Shown here: piece after piece, positions 44,317 through 53,006 of the stretch
How the letters are laid out: each line of letters begins with the position of its first letter
Numbering within the stretch: the stretch's first letter is position 1
From: Cumulibacter manganitolerans
GTDB taxonomy: Bacteria > Actinomycetota > Actinomycetes > Mycobacteriales > Antricoccaceae
Reading direction: 5' to 3'
Length of the DNA: 64,000 bases
Assembly: GCF_009602465.1 (NCBI RefSeq)
Contig: NZ_WBKP01000013.1
Span: forward strand, 19,075-83,074
The notes under the pieces: model-generated
What the model was told of the DNA's origin: nothing
Seen by the model: only the letters and a program-made list of their open reading frames with translations
The model's database searches: none
Made by a program: the position numbers and the translations under genes

Positions 44317-45953
44317 ACATCCTCGGCATCAACGCCATCTTCCACGACTCGGCGGCGGCGATCGTCGTCGACGGCGAGGTCGTCGCGGCCGCCGAGGAGG
44401 AGCGCTTCTCGAGGCGAAAGCACGCCAAGCGACCGGTGCCGTTCTCGGCGTGGGAGCTGCCCGAGCTGTCGATGCGGTGGTGCCTGCGGGCGGCGGGATT
44501 GAGCCCCGAGGACATCGACCTGGTCGGGTACTCCTTCGATCCGGCGATCGCCGCCGACATCCCCGACGACCCGTACGACCCAATGCGCCTGGACTACGCA
44601 CGCCGCGCCCCGCGATTCATCGCCGACGCCCTTCCCGGCCTCGATCCGCAGAAGGTCCGGTTCGTCCAGCACCACATCGCGCACGCGGGGTCCGCCGGTC
44701 TGGCGGCGCCCGAGCGGACCAGCAGCGTACTCGTCGTCGACGGCCGCGGGGAGGCCCACTCGCACCTCGCCGGGACGTACCGCGACGGCGCTCTGGAGAT
44801 CCTGCATCGGCAGCGGCTGCCGCACTCGCTCGGCCTGGTCTACGAGTCGCTCACCGACCACCTCGGCTTCCTGCGGTCCAGCGACGAGTTCAAGGTGATG
44901 GCCCTGGCGTCGTACGGAGAGCCGCGGTTCGCGCAGCAGCTGCGGGACACCGTGCACGCCACCGGAGACGGCGGGTTCGTCGCCATCGCGCCGGACTGGG
45001 AGCGGTTCGCCCCCCGGCGCGTCGACGACGGGACCTGGGGAGGCGCGCACGCCGACCTCGCGTCATCGGTCCAGCTGGTGGTCGAGGAGACGCTCGTCCA
45101 GCTGGCGACCTGGCTGCACGAGCGCACCGGCGACCGCGTGCTCACGATGGCCGGGGGCACCGCGCTCAACTGCGTGGCCAACTCGCGCATCTGGCGCGAG
45201 GCGCCCTTCGATCACGTCTGGGTGCAGCCGGCCGCCGGCGACTCGGGCACCGCCCTCGGCGCCGCGCTCCAGCTGGCCGCCGACAACGGCGAGCTCGGCA
45301 CGCCGGCGAGCACCGCGGCCCTCGGGCGCAGCTGGACGGACGAGCAGCTCGCGCACTGGCTCCGGGAGGCGCAGGTGCCGTTCTGCTCCCCCGGCGACCT
45401 CGCCGGTGAGGTCGCCGACATCCTGGCCGACGACGGCGTCATCGCCTGGTTCGACGGCCGCAGCGAGTTCGGGCCGCGGGCTCTCGGTCGACGTTCGCTG
45501 CTGGCCAATCCGATGCGGGCGGCGAACCTGGAGCGGCTCAACGACGTCAAGGGCCGCGAGCAGTTCCGGCCCGTGGCACCCATGGTGCTCGAGGAACGGG
45601 CGGCGGAGATCTTCACCAACGGACCGCTGCCGAGCCCGTTCATGCTGTTCGTGCACGATGTCGCCCCCGAGTGGCGGGACCGCATCCCGGCGGTCACGCA
45701 CGTCGACGGGACCGCCCGGATCCAGACCGTCTCCGACGCGGACAACCCGGGCATCGCCGCGCTGCTCCGGGCGTTCGCCGAGCGGACGGGTGTGCCGGTG
45801 ATCGTGAACACCTCGCTGAACACCGCGGGACGCCCGATGGTCGACGATCCGCGAGACGCGCTCGAGGTGTTCGGCTCCGCGCCGGTCAGCGCGCTGGTGC
45901 TCGGACCGCACCTGGTCCGACGTGAGGCGTTGTTCGGCGCGGCTGGCCGATGA
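44313..45953 (+). CDS. NodU/CmcH-family carbamoyltransferase
   Basis: A 546-residue O-carbamoyltransferase. The N-terminal Kae1-like domain starts MNILGINAIFHDSAAAIV, with EEERFSRRKHAKRP, and QHHIAHAGSAG holding the metal His residues. TMAGGTALNCVANSR and PAAGDSGTALGAAL follow. The C-terminal YrdC-like domain includes GRSEFGPRALGRRS and the FRPVAPMVLEE block. These enzymes use carbamoyl phosphate and ATP to carbamoylate hydroxyls of sugars or antibiotics (nodulation factor, cephamycin, nebramycin). Within a glycan cluster it probably decorates the heptose or another sugar. The GTG start overlaps the ALDH stop and its stop overlaps the next ATG. Confidence 0.93.
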   Translation: MNILGINAIFHDSAAAIVVDGEVVAAAEEERFSRRKHAKRPVPFSAWELPELSMRWCLRAAGLSPEDIDLVGYSFDPAIAADIPDDPYDPMRLDYARRAPRFIADALPGLDPQKVRFVQHHIAHAGSAGLAAPERTSSVLVVDGRGEAHSHLAGTYRDGALEILHRQRLPHSLGLVYESLTDHLGFLRSSDEFKVMALASYGEPRFAQQLRDTVHATGDGGFVAIAPDWERFAPRRVDDGTWGGAHADLASSVQLVVEETLVQLATWLHERTGDRVLTMAGGTALNCVANSRIWREAPFDHVWVQPAAGDSGTALGAALQLAADNGELGTPASTAALGRSWTDEQLAHWLREAQVPFCSPGDLAGEVADILADDGVIAWFDGRSEFGPRALGRRSLLANPMRAANLERLNDVKGREQFRPVAPMVLEERAAEIFTNGPLPSPFMLFVHDVAPEWRDRIPAVTHVDGTARIQTVSDADNPGIAALLRAFAERTGVPVIVNTSLNTAGRPMVDDPRDALEVFGSAPVSALVLGPHLVRREALFGAAGR

Positions 45954-47527
45954 GCGACACCTCGGAACGCACCGGCTACGCGATCGTGGTGCCGACGATC
46001 GGCCGCGGGAGCCTGGAGCGCCTGATCGCGACGCTGCGCGATCAGGCGCTCCCCGACCCCACGCACCGACCGCGGGTCATGGTGCTCGTCGACGACCGGT
46101 CGGGCGAGCCGCCGGCGCTCACGGCGCCCTTCTCGGACCTGGGCTGGCCGGTGCGCGTCGTGCGGGGCTTCGGGCGCGGTCCGGCCGCTGCGCGCAACCG
46201 CGGCTGGCGCGTCGCGCGACGCTCCGGAGCCGAGTGGATCGCGTTCCTGGACGACGACGTGGAGCTTCCATCGGGCTGGATGACCGCTTTGGCGGCGGAT
46301 CTCGCCGCGTGCGGTCCCCGCGCCGGCGCGACCCAGGGCCGCATCACCGTCCCCCTGCCGCCGGGCCGCCGGCCGACCGACTGGGAGCGCAACACCGCCG
46401 CGCTCGAGGGCGCGGCGTGGGCGACCGCCGACATGGCGTATCGGGTGGCCGCCCTCGAGGCGACCGGCGGTTTCGACGAGCGGTTTCCTCGGGCGTACCG
46501 CGAGGACGCCGATCTCGCGCTGCGCGTTCGGCGCAGGGGTTTCAGCCTGGAACGCGGCCGGCGGACCGTCGTCCACCCGGTCCGCCCCGCGCCGGCCCTG
46601 CAGAGCCTCAAGGTGCAGGCCGGCAACGCCGACGACGCGCTGATGGCGCGACTGCACGGACCTGGCTGGCGCGACGCCGCGGAGGTTCCGCGGGGTGCGT
46701 TCCGCCGCCACATCGCGACCGTCACGATGCTCTGCGCCTCCACCGGCGCTGCCGTCGCCTCGTCGCTCGTGCGCTCGTCCCGCGCGGCCAAGGCGATCCG
46801 GATGGTCTCCACCATCGGGGGCGCCGCATGGGCGGCGTCCACGCTGTCGTTCCTCTTCCGGCGGACTCGACCAGGTCCATCGCCACGCGACGACGTCTTC
46901 GCCGCGGAGCTGGGCCGCATGACGGTCACCAGCGTCGCGATACCGGTCGCGGCCACGGCCCACCGACTAGCCGGAATCATGCGGTGGCGGGACGCACGAC
47001 CGTGGCCACCGACCGTGAAGGCCGTCCTTTTCGATCGCGACGGCACCCTCGTGCTGGATGTGCCCTATAACGGCGATCCCTCGCTGGTCACGCCGATGGA
47101 TGACGCGCGCCGGGCGGTGCGGGCCGTCCGCGAGGCCGGCCTGCGGACCGCGGTCGTCTCCAACCAGTCGGGCATCGCGCGCGGCTTGATCACGGCCGAG
47201 CAGGTCGCCGCGGTGAACGCCCGGGTCGACGAGCTGCTGGGGCCCTTCGACTCGTGGCAGGTGTGCCCGCACGGGCCGGAGGACGGCTGCGCGTGCCGCA
47301 AGCCGCAACCGGGCATGGTGCGCGCGGCAGCCGCCGCACTGGGAGTCGAGCCGGCGGAATGCGTCGTCATCGGCGACATCGGCGCCGACGTCGACGCGGC
47401 GCAGCGCGCCGGCGCGCGCGCCATCCTCGTGCCCACGGCGATCACCCGGCCGGAGGAGGTGGCCGCTGCCCCCGAGGTGTGCGGCAGCCTGTCCGCCGCG
47501 GTGGACCTCGCGCTGGGTCAGCGATGA
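45950..47527 (+). CDS. Fusion: GT2 glycosyltransferase plus GmhB-type heptose bisphosphate phosphatase
   Basis: A 525-residue two-domain protein. Residues ~8-240 form a GT2 domain: YAIVVPTIGRGSLERLI, VMVLVDDRSGE, AARNRGWRVAR, metal motif DDD in IAFLDDDVELP, and GGFDERFPRAYREDADLALR. A linker with one or two hydrophobic helices (about 255-310) may touch the membrane. Residues 356-525 are a HAD phosphatase with nucleophile Asp362 and Asp364 in LFDRDGTL, SNQSGIARG, and the zinc-loop pattern CPHGPEDGCACRKPQPG of GmhB. GmhB removes the 7-phosphate of heptose 1,7-bisphosphate. The frame is continuous through the join, with no second start signal required. ATGA overlaps at both ends. Confidence 0.9.
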   Translation: MSDTSERTGYAIVVPTIGRGSLERLIATLRDQALPDPTHRPRVMVLVDDRSGEPPALTAPFSDLGWPVRVVRGFGRGPAAARNRGWRVARRSGAEWIAFLDDDVELPSGWMTALAADLAACGPRAGATQGRITVPLPPGRRPTDWERNTAALEGAAWATADMAYRVAALEATGGFDERFPRAYREDADLALRVRRRGFSLERGRRTVVHPVRPAPALQSLKVQAGNADDALMARLHGPGWRDAAEVPRGAFRRHIATVTMLCASTGAAVASSLVRSSRAAKAIRMVSTIGGAAWAASTLSFLFRRTRPGPSPRDDVFAAELGRMTVTSVAIPVAATAHRLAGIMRWRDARPWPPTVKAVLFDRDGTLVLDVPYNGDPSLVTPMDDARRAVRAVREAGLRTAVVSNQSGIARGLITAEQVAAVNARVDELLGPFDSWQVCPHGPEDGCACRKPQPGMVRAAAAALGVEPAECVVIGDIGADVDAAQRAGARAILVPTAITRPEEVAAAPEVCGSLSAAVDLALGQR

Positions 47528-48594
47528 GCGGGACGCTGGCGGTCCGCCTGGACTCCGACGGCGACGTGCTGCTCACCGGTCCGGCGATCCGGGCGCTGGC
47601 CCGGCTGGGACCGGTCGACCTGCTGGCCAGTCCCGAGGGCGCCGCGGCCGGGCGCCTGCTGCCGGGCGTCGAGGACGTGCGCGTCTTCGCCGCGCCGTGG
47701 TCCGGCTTCCGGCCGCCCCCGGTGGATCGCGTCGCCGTCGACACCCTCGTCGACGACCTCGCGCGTCGGTGCTACGACCGCGCCGTCCTCTTCACCTCGT
47801 TCCACCAGAGCCCGCTGCCGATGGCGCTGCTGTGCCGCATGGCGGGCATCCCGCACATCGTGGGCACCTCGACCGACTATCCGGGATCGCTCCTCGACGT
47901 CCGGCACAAGCGGCCCGACCCGCCGGCCGGAGGCCACGAGGTGGACGCGGCGCTCGAGCTGGCGATGCTCGCGGGTGCTCCGGCGCCGCGACCGGAGGAC
48001 CGGAGGCTGCAGGTCCGGCGGCCGCTCCCGCCGCCCCCGGAGGCGGTGCGGAGCGTGCTGTCGAGGAGTGCCGAGCCGCGCGCCGTGGTGCTGCATCCCG
48101 GCGCATCGGTGACGTCGCGGTCGCTGCGGGCCCAGCATGCCGCAGCGATCGCCGCCGTCCTCGCGGACGCCGGGCATCCCGTGCTCGTGACCGGCGGCCC
48201 CGGTGAACGCGCGCTGGCCGCCGAGATCGTCGCGCTGAGCAGCGAACGCAGCCGGGGGTGCGTCATCGATCTGGCCGGACAGACCTCGCTCGCCGAGCTG
48301 GCGGCCACCCTCGCCGACGCGGGCTGCGTGATCGTGGGCAACACCGGTCCGGCGCATCTGGCCGCTGCCGTCGGCACCCCGGTGGTGTCGCTGTTCTCCC
48401 CGGTGGTGCCGGTGGAGCGGTGGCGGCCGTACGGTGTCCCGTGCGAGGTGCTCGGCGACCAGCATGCGCGGTGCCGGGACACCCGGGCCCGCGACTGCCC
48501 GGTCCCGGGCCATCCCTGCCTCTCGAGCGTATCCGCCGTCGAGGTACTCGCCGCCGTGCGGCGGCTGCTGACGTCCTCACGACAGGAGGTGTGA
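47524..48594 (+). CDS. GT9-family glycosyltransferase (heptosyltransferase-like)
   Basis: A 356-residue GT-B enzyme of family 9, which in Gram-negatives adds heptose from ADP-heptose to the LPS core. It begins with LAVRLDSDGDVLLTGPAIRAL, equivalent to the GDVLLTTP motif of WaaC/WaaF. VVLHPGASVTSR and VLVTGGPGERALA follow, and the ADP-binding block is VGNTGPAHLAAAVGTPVVSLF. The C-terminal part has CRDTRARDCPVPGHPC with four cysteines. Direct coupling to the GmhB fusion (ATGA overlap) supports ADP-heptose as donor. The acceptor is unknown; there is no sign of LPS genes. Confidence 0.9.
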   Translation: MSGTLAVRLDSDGDVLLTGPAIRALARLGPVDLLASPEGAAAGRLLPGVEDVRVFAAPWSGFRPPPVDRVAVDTLVDDLARRCYDRAVLFTSFHQSPLPMALLCRMAGIPHIVGTSTDYPGSLLDVRHKRPDPPAGGHEVDAALELAMLAGAPAPRPEDRRLQVRRPLPPPPEAVRSVLSRSAEPRAVVLHPGASVTSRSLRAQHAAAIAAVLADAGHPVLVTGGPGERALAAEIVALSSERSRGCVIDLAGQTSLAELAATLADAGCVIVGNTGPAHLAAAVGTPVVSLFSPVVPVERWRPYGVPCEVLGDQHARCRDTRARDCPVPGHPCLSSVSAVEVLAAVRRLLTSSRQEV

Positions 48595-48595
48595 C

Positions 48596-49552
48596 ATGCG
48601 AATCCTCATGTGGCACGTACACGGATCCTGGACGACCTCGTTCGTCTCCGGCGGCCACGAGGTGCTGCTGCCCGTCCTGCCCGATCGCGGACCGGACGGG
48701 CAGGGACGCGCGCGGACCTGGAGCTGGCCGCAGACCGCCCAGGAGATCACGCCGGATGACCTGCGCGACGCCGACATCGACCTCGTCGTGCTGCAGCGCC
48801 CGCACGAGATCGAGCTCGCGCACCGCTGGACCGGTCGGCGCCCCGGCACGGAGCTGCCGGCCGTCTACGTCGAGCACGACACCCCCCGTGAGACTGCGAG
48901 CGCGACCCGGCACCCGGTGGCGGATCGCGACGACATCACCCTGGTTCACGTGACCCACTTCAACCACGTGATGTGGGACAACGGGACGGCCCCCACCACC
49001 GTCATCGAGCACGGCGTGGCCGATCCCGGCGACCGCTACACCGGCGCCGATCCGAGCGCCGCCGTGGTGGTCAACCACCCGGTGCGGCGCGGCCGGCTGG
49101 TCGGCGCCGACCTGATGATCGACCTGGCGAGGCACCTGCCGGTCCACGTGTACGGCATGGGCATGTCCGAGCTCACCGGGCATGCGGCATTCCCGGTCGC
49201 CCGGCTGCACGACGACCTTCCGCAGAGCCGCATGCATCAGCAGCTGGCCCATCACCGGATGTACTTCCACCCGTACCGCTGGACGAGCCTGGGTCTGGCG
49301 CTGCTCGAGGCCATGGCGCTGGGGCTGCCCGTCCTCGGGCTGTCCACGACGGAGGGGCCGCGGGCGGTGCCGCCGGAGGCGGGTTTGCTCAGCAACAGCA
49401 TGGCCGAGATACGCACTCGCGCGCGGCACTGGCTCGACGACCCTGCTGCCGCGCGGGCCGCCGGCGCGCATGCGCGCAAGCACGTTCTGGAGCACTACAG
49501 CCTCCCGCAGTTCCACGACCGATGGAACTGCCTGCTCAACCGGATCACCTGA
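48596..49552 (+). CDS. GT4-like glycosyltransferase
   Basis: A 318-residue GT-B protein with a short N-terminal domain. MRILMWHVHGSWTTSFV opens it; LQRPHEIELAHRW and YVEHDTPRETAS lie mid-way. The C-terminal donor domain carries FHPYRWTSLGLALLEAMALGLPVLGLS, the E-x7-E-like nucleotide-sugar motif of family 4 enzymes. The first 20 residues resemble glycosyltransferases found next to hldE-type genes in actinobacteria. ATG 48596 is 1 bp after the previous stop, so translation is coupled. It is the last gene before a 158-bp non-coding leader with a palindrome, so it may end the first transcription unit. Confidence 0.85.
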   Translation: MRILMWHVHGSWTTSFVSGGHEVLLPVLPDRGPDGQGRARTWSWPQTAQEITPDDLRDADIDLVVLQRPHEIELAHRWTGRRPGTELPAVYVEHDTPRETASATRHPVADRDDITLVHVTHFNHVMWDNGTAPTTVIEHGVADPGDRYTGADPSAAVVVNHPVRRGRLVGADLMIDLARHLPVHVYGMGMSELTGHAAFPVARLHDDLPQSRMHQQLAHHRMYFHPYRWTSLGLALLEAMALGLPVLGLSTTEGPRAVPPEAGLLSNSMAEIRTRARHWLDDPAAARAAGAHARKHVLEHYSLPQFHDRWNCLLNRIT

Positions 49553-49580
49553 CGAAGCGATGCCATCGCGGGAGAAACGC

Positions 49581-49602
49581 TGGTACGTTCGAGGACGTAC
49601 CA
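49581..49602. promoter_or_regulatory. Perfect inverted repeat TGGTACGT-N6-ACGTACCA in a mid-cluster leader
   Basis: Eight-bp arms pair perfectly around TCGAGG. It lies 109 bp before the ATG of the GT4-GmhA fusion, in the only sizeable gap of the cluster. The left half plus spacer start (TGGTACGTTCG) also occurs before the first gene at 39822. This fits a dimeric regulator site. Confidence 0.55.
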
Positions 49603-49710
49603 AAGCCGGTCGAGACCGCGGCGGCTGCTCTTCCTTCAGACATCGGACGGAACGCGGCTCGCGCTTCGCACGCAGCGCGAAACGCCATTCCTCCGGGGAT
49701 CGAGCGTTCT

Positions 49711-51591
49711 ATGAAGATCGCCATGATTTCAGAGCACGCAAGCCCGCTGGCTGCTCTGGGCGGAGTCGACGCCGGTGGCCAGAACGTCTATGTAGCAGCG
49801 CTTTCGCAGGAACTGTGCCGTAACGGGCATGAAGTGACGGTTTATACCCGCCGCGACGATCCCGATCTTCCGTTGACGGCGCGGATGCCGGGCGGTGCGG
49901 AGGTCGTGCACGTGCCCGCAGGCCCTGCGCGGCCGTTGCCGAAGGACGAGCTCGAGCCGTACATGGGCGAGTTCGGCCGCTGGCTCGCCGCCCGCTGGAC
50001 CGAGGACGGCCGCCCGGATCTGGTGCACGCGCATTTCTGGATGTCAGGCATAGCGGCGATGCGCGCCACCGAGACGATTCCCATCCCTGTCGTGCAGACG
50101 TTCCACGCGCTGGGCGCCGTCAAGCGCCGCCACCAGGGCGGAGCCGACACGAGCCCGCCGGACCGCCTTGCCGTCGAACGCGACCTCGCCGAGCGGGTGG
50201 ACCTGATCATCGCGACCTGCCGCGACGAGCGCAACGAGCTGCTCGCCCTCGGCGCGGATGCGGGCCGGATCAGCGTGATCCCGTGCGGTGTCGATCTATC
50301 CTGCTTCACGCCGTCGCCGCGAACGCGGCCGAGCGGTGCTCGTCCACGGGTGCTCGCCCTCGGCCGGATGGTCGAGCGCAAGGGCGTGGACGTCGTGATC
50401 GACGCCGTCGCCTCCCTGCCGGACGTCGAGCTGGTGATCGCCGGCGGACCGCCGCCGGCCGAGCTCCGCGACGACCCCGAGGCCCGCCGCCTGCAGGAGC
50501 GGATCGACCGGCACGGCATCACCGACCGCGCCCGGCTGATCGGACGGGTCGACCACGAGAAGACCGTCCGCGAGTACGCGAACGCCGACGTCGTGGCGTG
50601 CGTTCCGTGGTACGAGCCGTTCGGCATGGTCCCGCTCGAGGCGATGGCCTGCGGCCGCCCCGTCGTCGGCAGCGCGGTCGGCGGCCTGCTGGACAGCATC
50701 GATGCCGGGACCACCGGGCTGCTCGTGGCCCCTCACGACGCCGACGCGACCGCCTCGGCGATCCGCCGGCTCGTCGCCGACACGCAGCTGGCACAACGGA
50801 TGGGCGCCGCCGGCCGGGACCGGGTCGAACGGCTCTTCGGGTGGAGCCAGGTGGCCAGGCTGACCGAGCAGGCCTACGCGGCGGTGATCGCCCGGCACGC
50901 GACGACCCACCCCGACGGTCGCGCCGGTACCCGGCGGCGGATGATCCGGCACGCCGCGGAGCTCAGCGCCGCGATCCGCACCCTCCACGAGACCAGCTCG
51001 GCCACCATCGACGGGTGGGCGGCGATGCTCGCCGACCTGCTGTCCTCCGAGGGCCGGCTGCTCGCGGTCGGCAACGGCGGCAGCGCGGCCGAGGCCCAGC
51101 ACCTCACGGCAGAGCTCGTCGGTCGGTTCAAGGACGAGCGCATGCCGCTGTCGGCGCTGTGCCTGTCCGCCGAGACGTCGAGTCTGACGGCGATCGTCAA
51201 CGACTACGGGATCGACGAGATGTTCGCCCGGCAGGTCGAGGCCCACGGCCGCTCGGGGGACGTCCTCGTCGCGCTGTCCACCAGCGGCTCCAGCACCAAC
51301 GTGCTGCGCGCCGCCGAGCGGGCGCGCGAGCGAGGCCTGCGGGTCTGGGCGATCACCGGCCGCGCCCCGAACCCGTTGTCGTGCCTCGCCGACGAGACGG
51401 TCTCGGTCGATTCCTCGGACACCTCCGTCATCCAGGAGGTGCATCTGCTGATCGTGCACGCCCTCTGCGCCGCGTTGGACAGCCGGCTCGTGCCGCCGGA
51501 GGCTCCCCCGGCGTCCGCCCCGGCCACCGCGCCGATCGCCGCTCTCCGCGGCAACGAGACTCGCCGGGACGCGGCGCGGGTGGCCCCATGA
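49711..51591 (+). CDS. Fusion: GT4 glycosyltransferase plus GmhA-type sedoheptulose-7-phosphate isomerase
   Basis: A 626-residue fusion. Residues 1-400 form a GT4 glycosyltransferase of the MshA/sucrose-phosphate-synthase-like group: ISEHASPLAALGGVDAGGQNVYV, HAHFWMSG, VIPCGVDLSCF, LALGRMVERKGVDVVI, and PWYEPFGMVPLEAMACGRPVVG. Residues ~415-600 form a SIS-domain isomerase: GNGGSAAEAQHLTAELVGRF at 454-473, the STSGSSTNVLRA phosphate loop, and SVIQEVHLLIVHAL with the Glu/His pair of GmhA. GmhA converts sedoheptulose 7-phosphate to D-glycero-D-manno-heptose 7-phosphate, the first step to ADP-heptose. The open frame is continuous. Its stop overlaps the hldE start (ATGA). Confidence 0.9.
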   Translation: MKIAMISEHASPLAALGGVDAGGQNVYVAALSQELCRNGHEVTVYTRRDDPDLPLTARMPGGAEVVHVPAGPARPLPKDELEPYMGEFGRWLAARWTEDGRPDLVHAHFWMSGIAAMRATETIPIPVVQTFHALGAVKRRHQGGADTSPPDRLAVERDLAERVDLIIATCRDERNELLALGADAGRISVIPCGVDLSCFTPSPRTRPSGARPRVLALGRMVERKGVDVVIDAVASLPDVELVIAGGPPPAELRDDPEARRLQERIDRHGITDRARLIGRVDHEKTVREYANADVVACVPWYEPFGMVPLEAMACGRPVVGSAVGGLLDSIDAGTTGLLVAPHDADATASAIRRLVADTQLAQRMGAAGRDRVERLFGWSQVARLTEQAYAAVIARHATTHPDGRAGTRRRMIRHAAELSAAIRTLHETSSATIDGWAAMLADLLSSEGRLLAVGNGGSAAEAQHLTAELVGRFKDERMPLSALCLSAETSSLTAIVNDYGIDEMFARQVEAHGRSGDVLVALSTSGSSTNVLRAAERARERGLRVWAITGRAPNPLSCLADETVSVDSSDTSVIQEVHLLIVHALCAALDSRLVPPEAPPASAPATAPIAALRGNETRRDAARVAP

Positions 51592-53006
51592 CGCGCCGGA
51601 TCGTGGTGCTGGGGGACGCGCTGCTGGATCGCGACATCGAGGGCGAGTCGACCCGGCTGTGCCCCGACGCGCCGGTCCCGGTGGTCGACGTCCACGAGAT
51701 CCACGCCAGCCCCGGCGGCGCCGGCCTCACCGCGCTGCTGTGCGCGCAGGCCGGCAGCCGCGGCGGCGCGTCGGCCACCGTCACCCTGATCGCCCCGGTG
51801 GCCGACGACGACGACGGCCGACGGCTGGTGTCCGCCCTCGGTGAGGTGCACGTCGTTCCGCTCGGTCACGAGGGACCCACGCGGCGCAAGACCCGCGTCC
51901 GCAGCGCCGACCAGACCCTCCTGCGGGTCGACGAGGGCGGGCCCGGAACGCCGCTCGACGTCGACGGCCGGCAGCTGCGAGAGCTGCTCGACGGGGCCGA
52001 CGCGGTGCTGGTCGCCGACTACGGCGGCGGGGTGACCCGCGATTCGACGGTGCGCTCCGTGCTGACCGCGCACGCCGCGGCCGGCGGCACGATCGTGTGG
52101 GACCCGCATCCCCGCGGCGGACGCCCGATCCCCGGCTGCGCGTTGGTGACGCCCAACCTGAGCGAGGCCGGTGCCCTGCTGAGGTCCGACCAGCCACCGG
52201 ACCTGCTCGCGAGCGGGCTGCGCTCGGCCCTGCGCGCCAAGGCCGTCGCGGTCACCGCGGGACGCGAGGGCGCCTACCTGTCGCAGGACGACGCGCGGCC
52301 GACCGCCGTCGCGTGCGAGTCGCGGGCGGCCGGCGGACGTGACTCGTGCGGAGCGGGTGACCGGTTCTCCTCGACGGCCGCGCTGGCACTTGCCGGCGGG
52401 TGCGACGTCGAGACGGCGGTCCGCGAAGCCGTCGGTGCGGCCACCGCATGGGTGGCCGCTGGGGGCGCAGCGGGCTTTCGTCAGTCACGAACCCGGCAGG
52501 ACGACGCGACGGCACCGCGCCGTCCGGCCTCGGGTGGCGGCGACCGGCTGCCCGTCGACGTACGGCTGGTCCTGGAGCGGGTGCGAGCGCGAGGCGGATC
52601 CGTGGTGGCGACCGGGGGCTGCTTCGACCTGCTGCACGCCGGGCACATCGAGTGCCTCGAGTCGGCCCGCGCGCTCGGCGACTCCCTCATCGTGCTGCTG
52701 AACTCCGACTCGTCCGTCACCCGGCTCAAGGGGCCGGGACGGCCTGTCAACACGGCGGCCGACCGGGCACGCGTGCTGTCGGCGCTGGCGTGCGTTGACG
52801 CGGTCGTCGAGTTCGACGAGGACGATCCCCGCGCGCTGCTCGGCCTCATCCGACCGGACGTATGGGTGAAGGGCGGCGACTATCAGGAATCCGGGCTGAC
52901 CGAGGCGCCGGACATCCGCGCGTGGGGCGGCCGCGTCGCGGTGCTGCCGTATCTCGACGGCCGCTCGACCACGGCCCTCCTGCAGAGGATGAGCCATGGA
53001 CGATGA
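51588..53006 (+). CDS. hldE: Bifunctional heptose 7-phosphate kinase / heptose 1-phosphate adenylyltransferase
   Basis: A 472-residue HldE. The N-terminal PfkB-type kinase (1-~300) has LGDALLDRDIEGESTRLCPDAPVPV, ADYGGGV, and the anion hole/catalytic GAGD near 255-258 in DSCGAGDRF. The C-terminal nucleotidyltransferase (about 330-472) has ATGGCFDLLHAGHIECLE with HAGH at 350-353, LNSDSSVTRLKGPGRP, and WVKGGDY. Kinase and adenylyltransferase act before and after GmhB, giving ADP-D-glycero-beta-D-manno-heptose. The Gly/Arg linker between domains is longer than usual. Overlap with the GmhA fusion upstream and the GT9 gene downstream (11 bp) puts all heptose steps in one operon. Confidence 0.94.
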   Translation: MTRRIVVLGDALLDRDIEGESTRLCPDAPVPVVDVHEIHASPGGAGLTALLCAQAGSRGGASATVTLIAPVADDDDGRRLVSALGEVHVVPLGHEGPTRRKTRVRSADQTLLRVDEGGPGTPLDVDGRQLRELLDGADAVLVADYGGGVTRDSTVRSVLTAHAAAGGTIVWDPHPRGGRPIPGCALVTPNLSEAGALLRSDQPPDLLASGLRSALRAKAVAVTAGREGAYLSQDDARPTAVACESRAAGGRDSCGAGDRFSSTAALALAGGCDVETAVREAVGAATAWVAAGGAAGFRQSRTRQDDATAPRRPASGGGDRLPVDVRLVLERVRARGGSVVATGGCFDLLHAGHIECLESARALGDSLIVLLNSDSSVTRLKGPGRPVNTAADRARVLSALACVDAVVEFDEDDPRALLGLIRPDVWVKGGDYQESGLTEAPDIRAWGGRVAVLPYLDGRSTTALLQRMSHGR

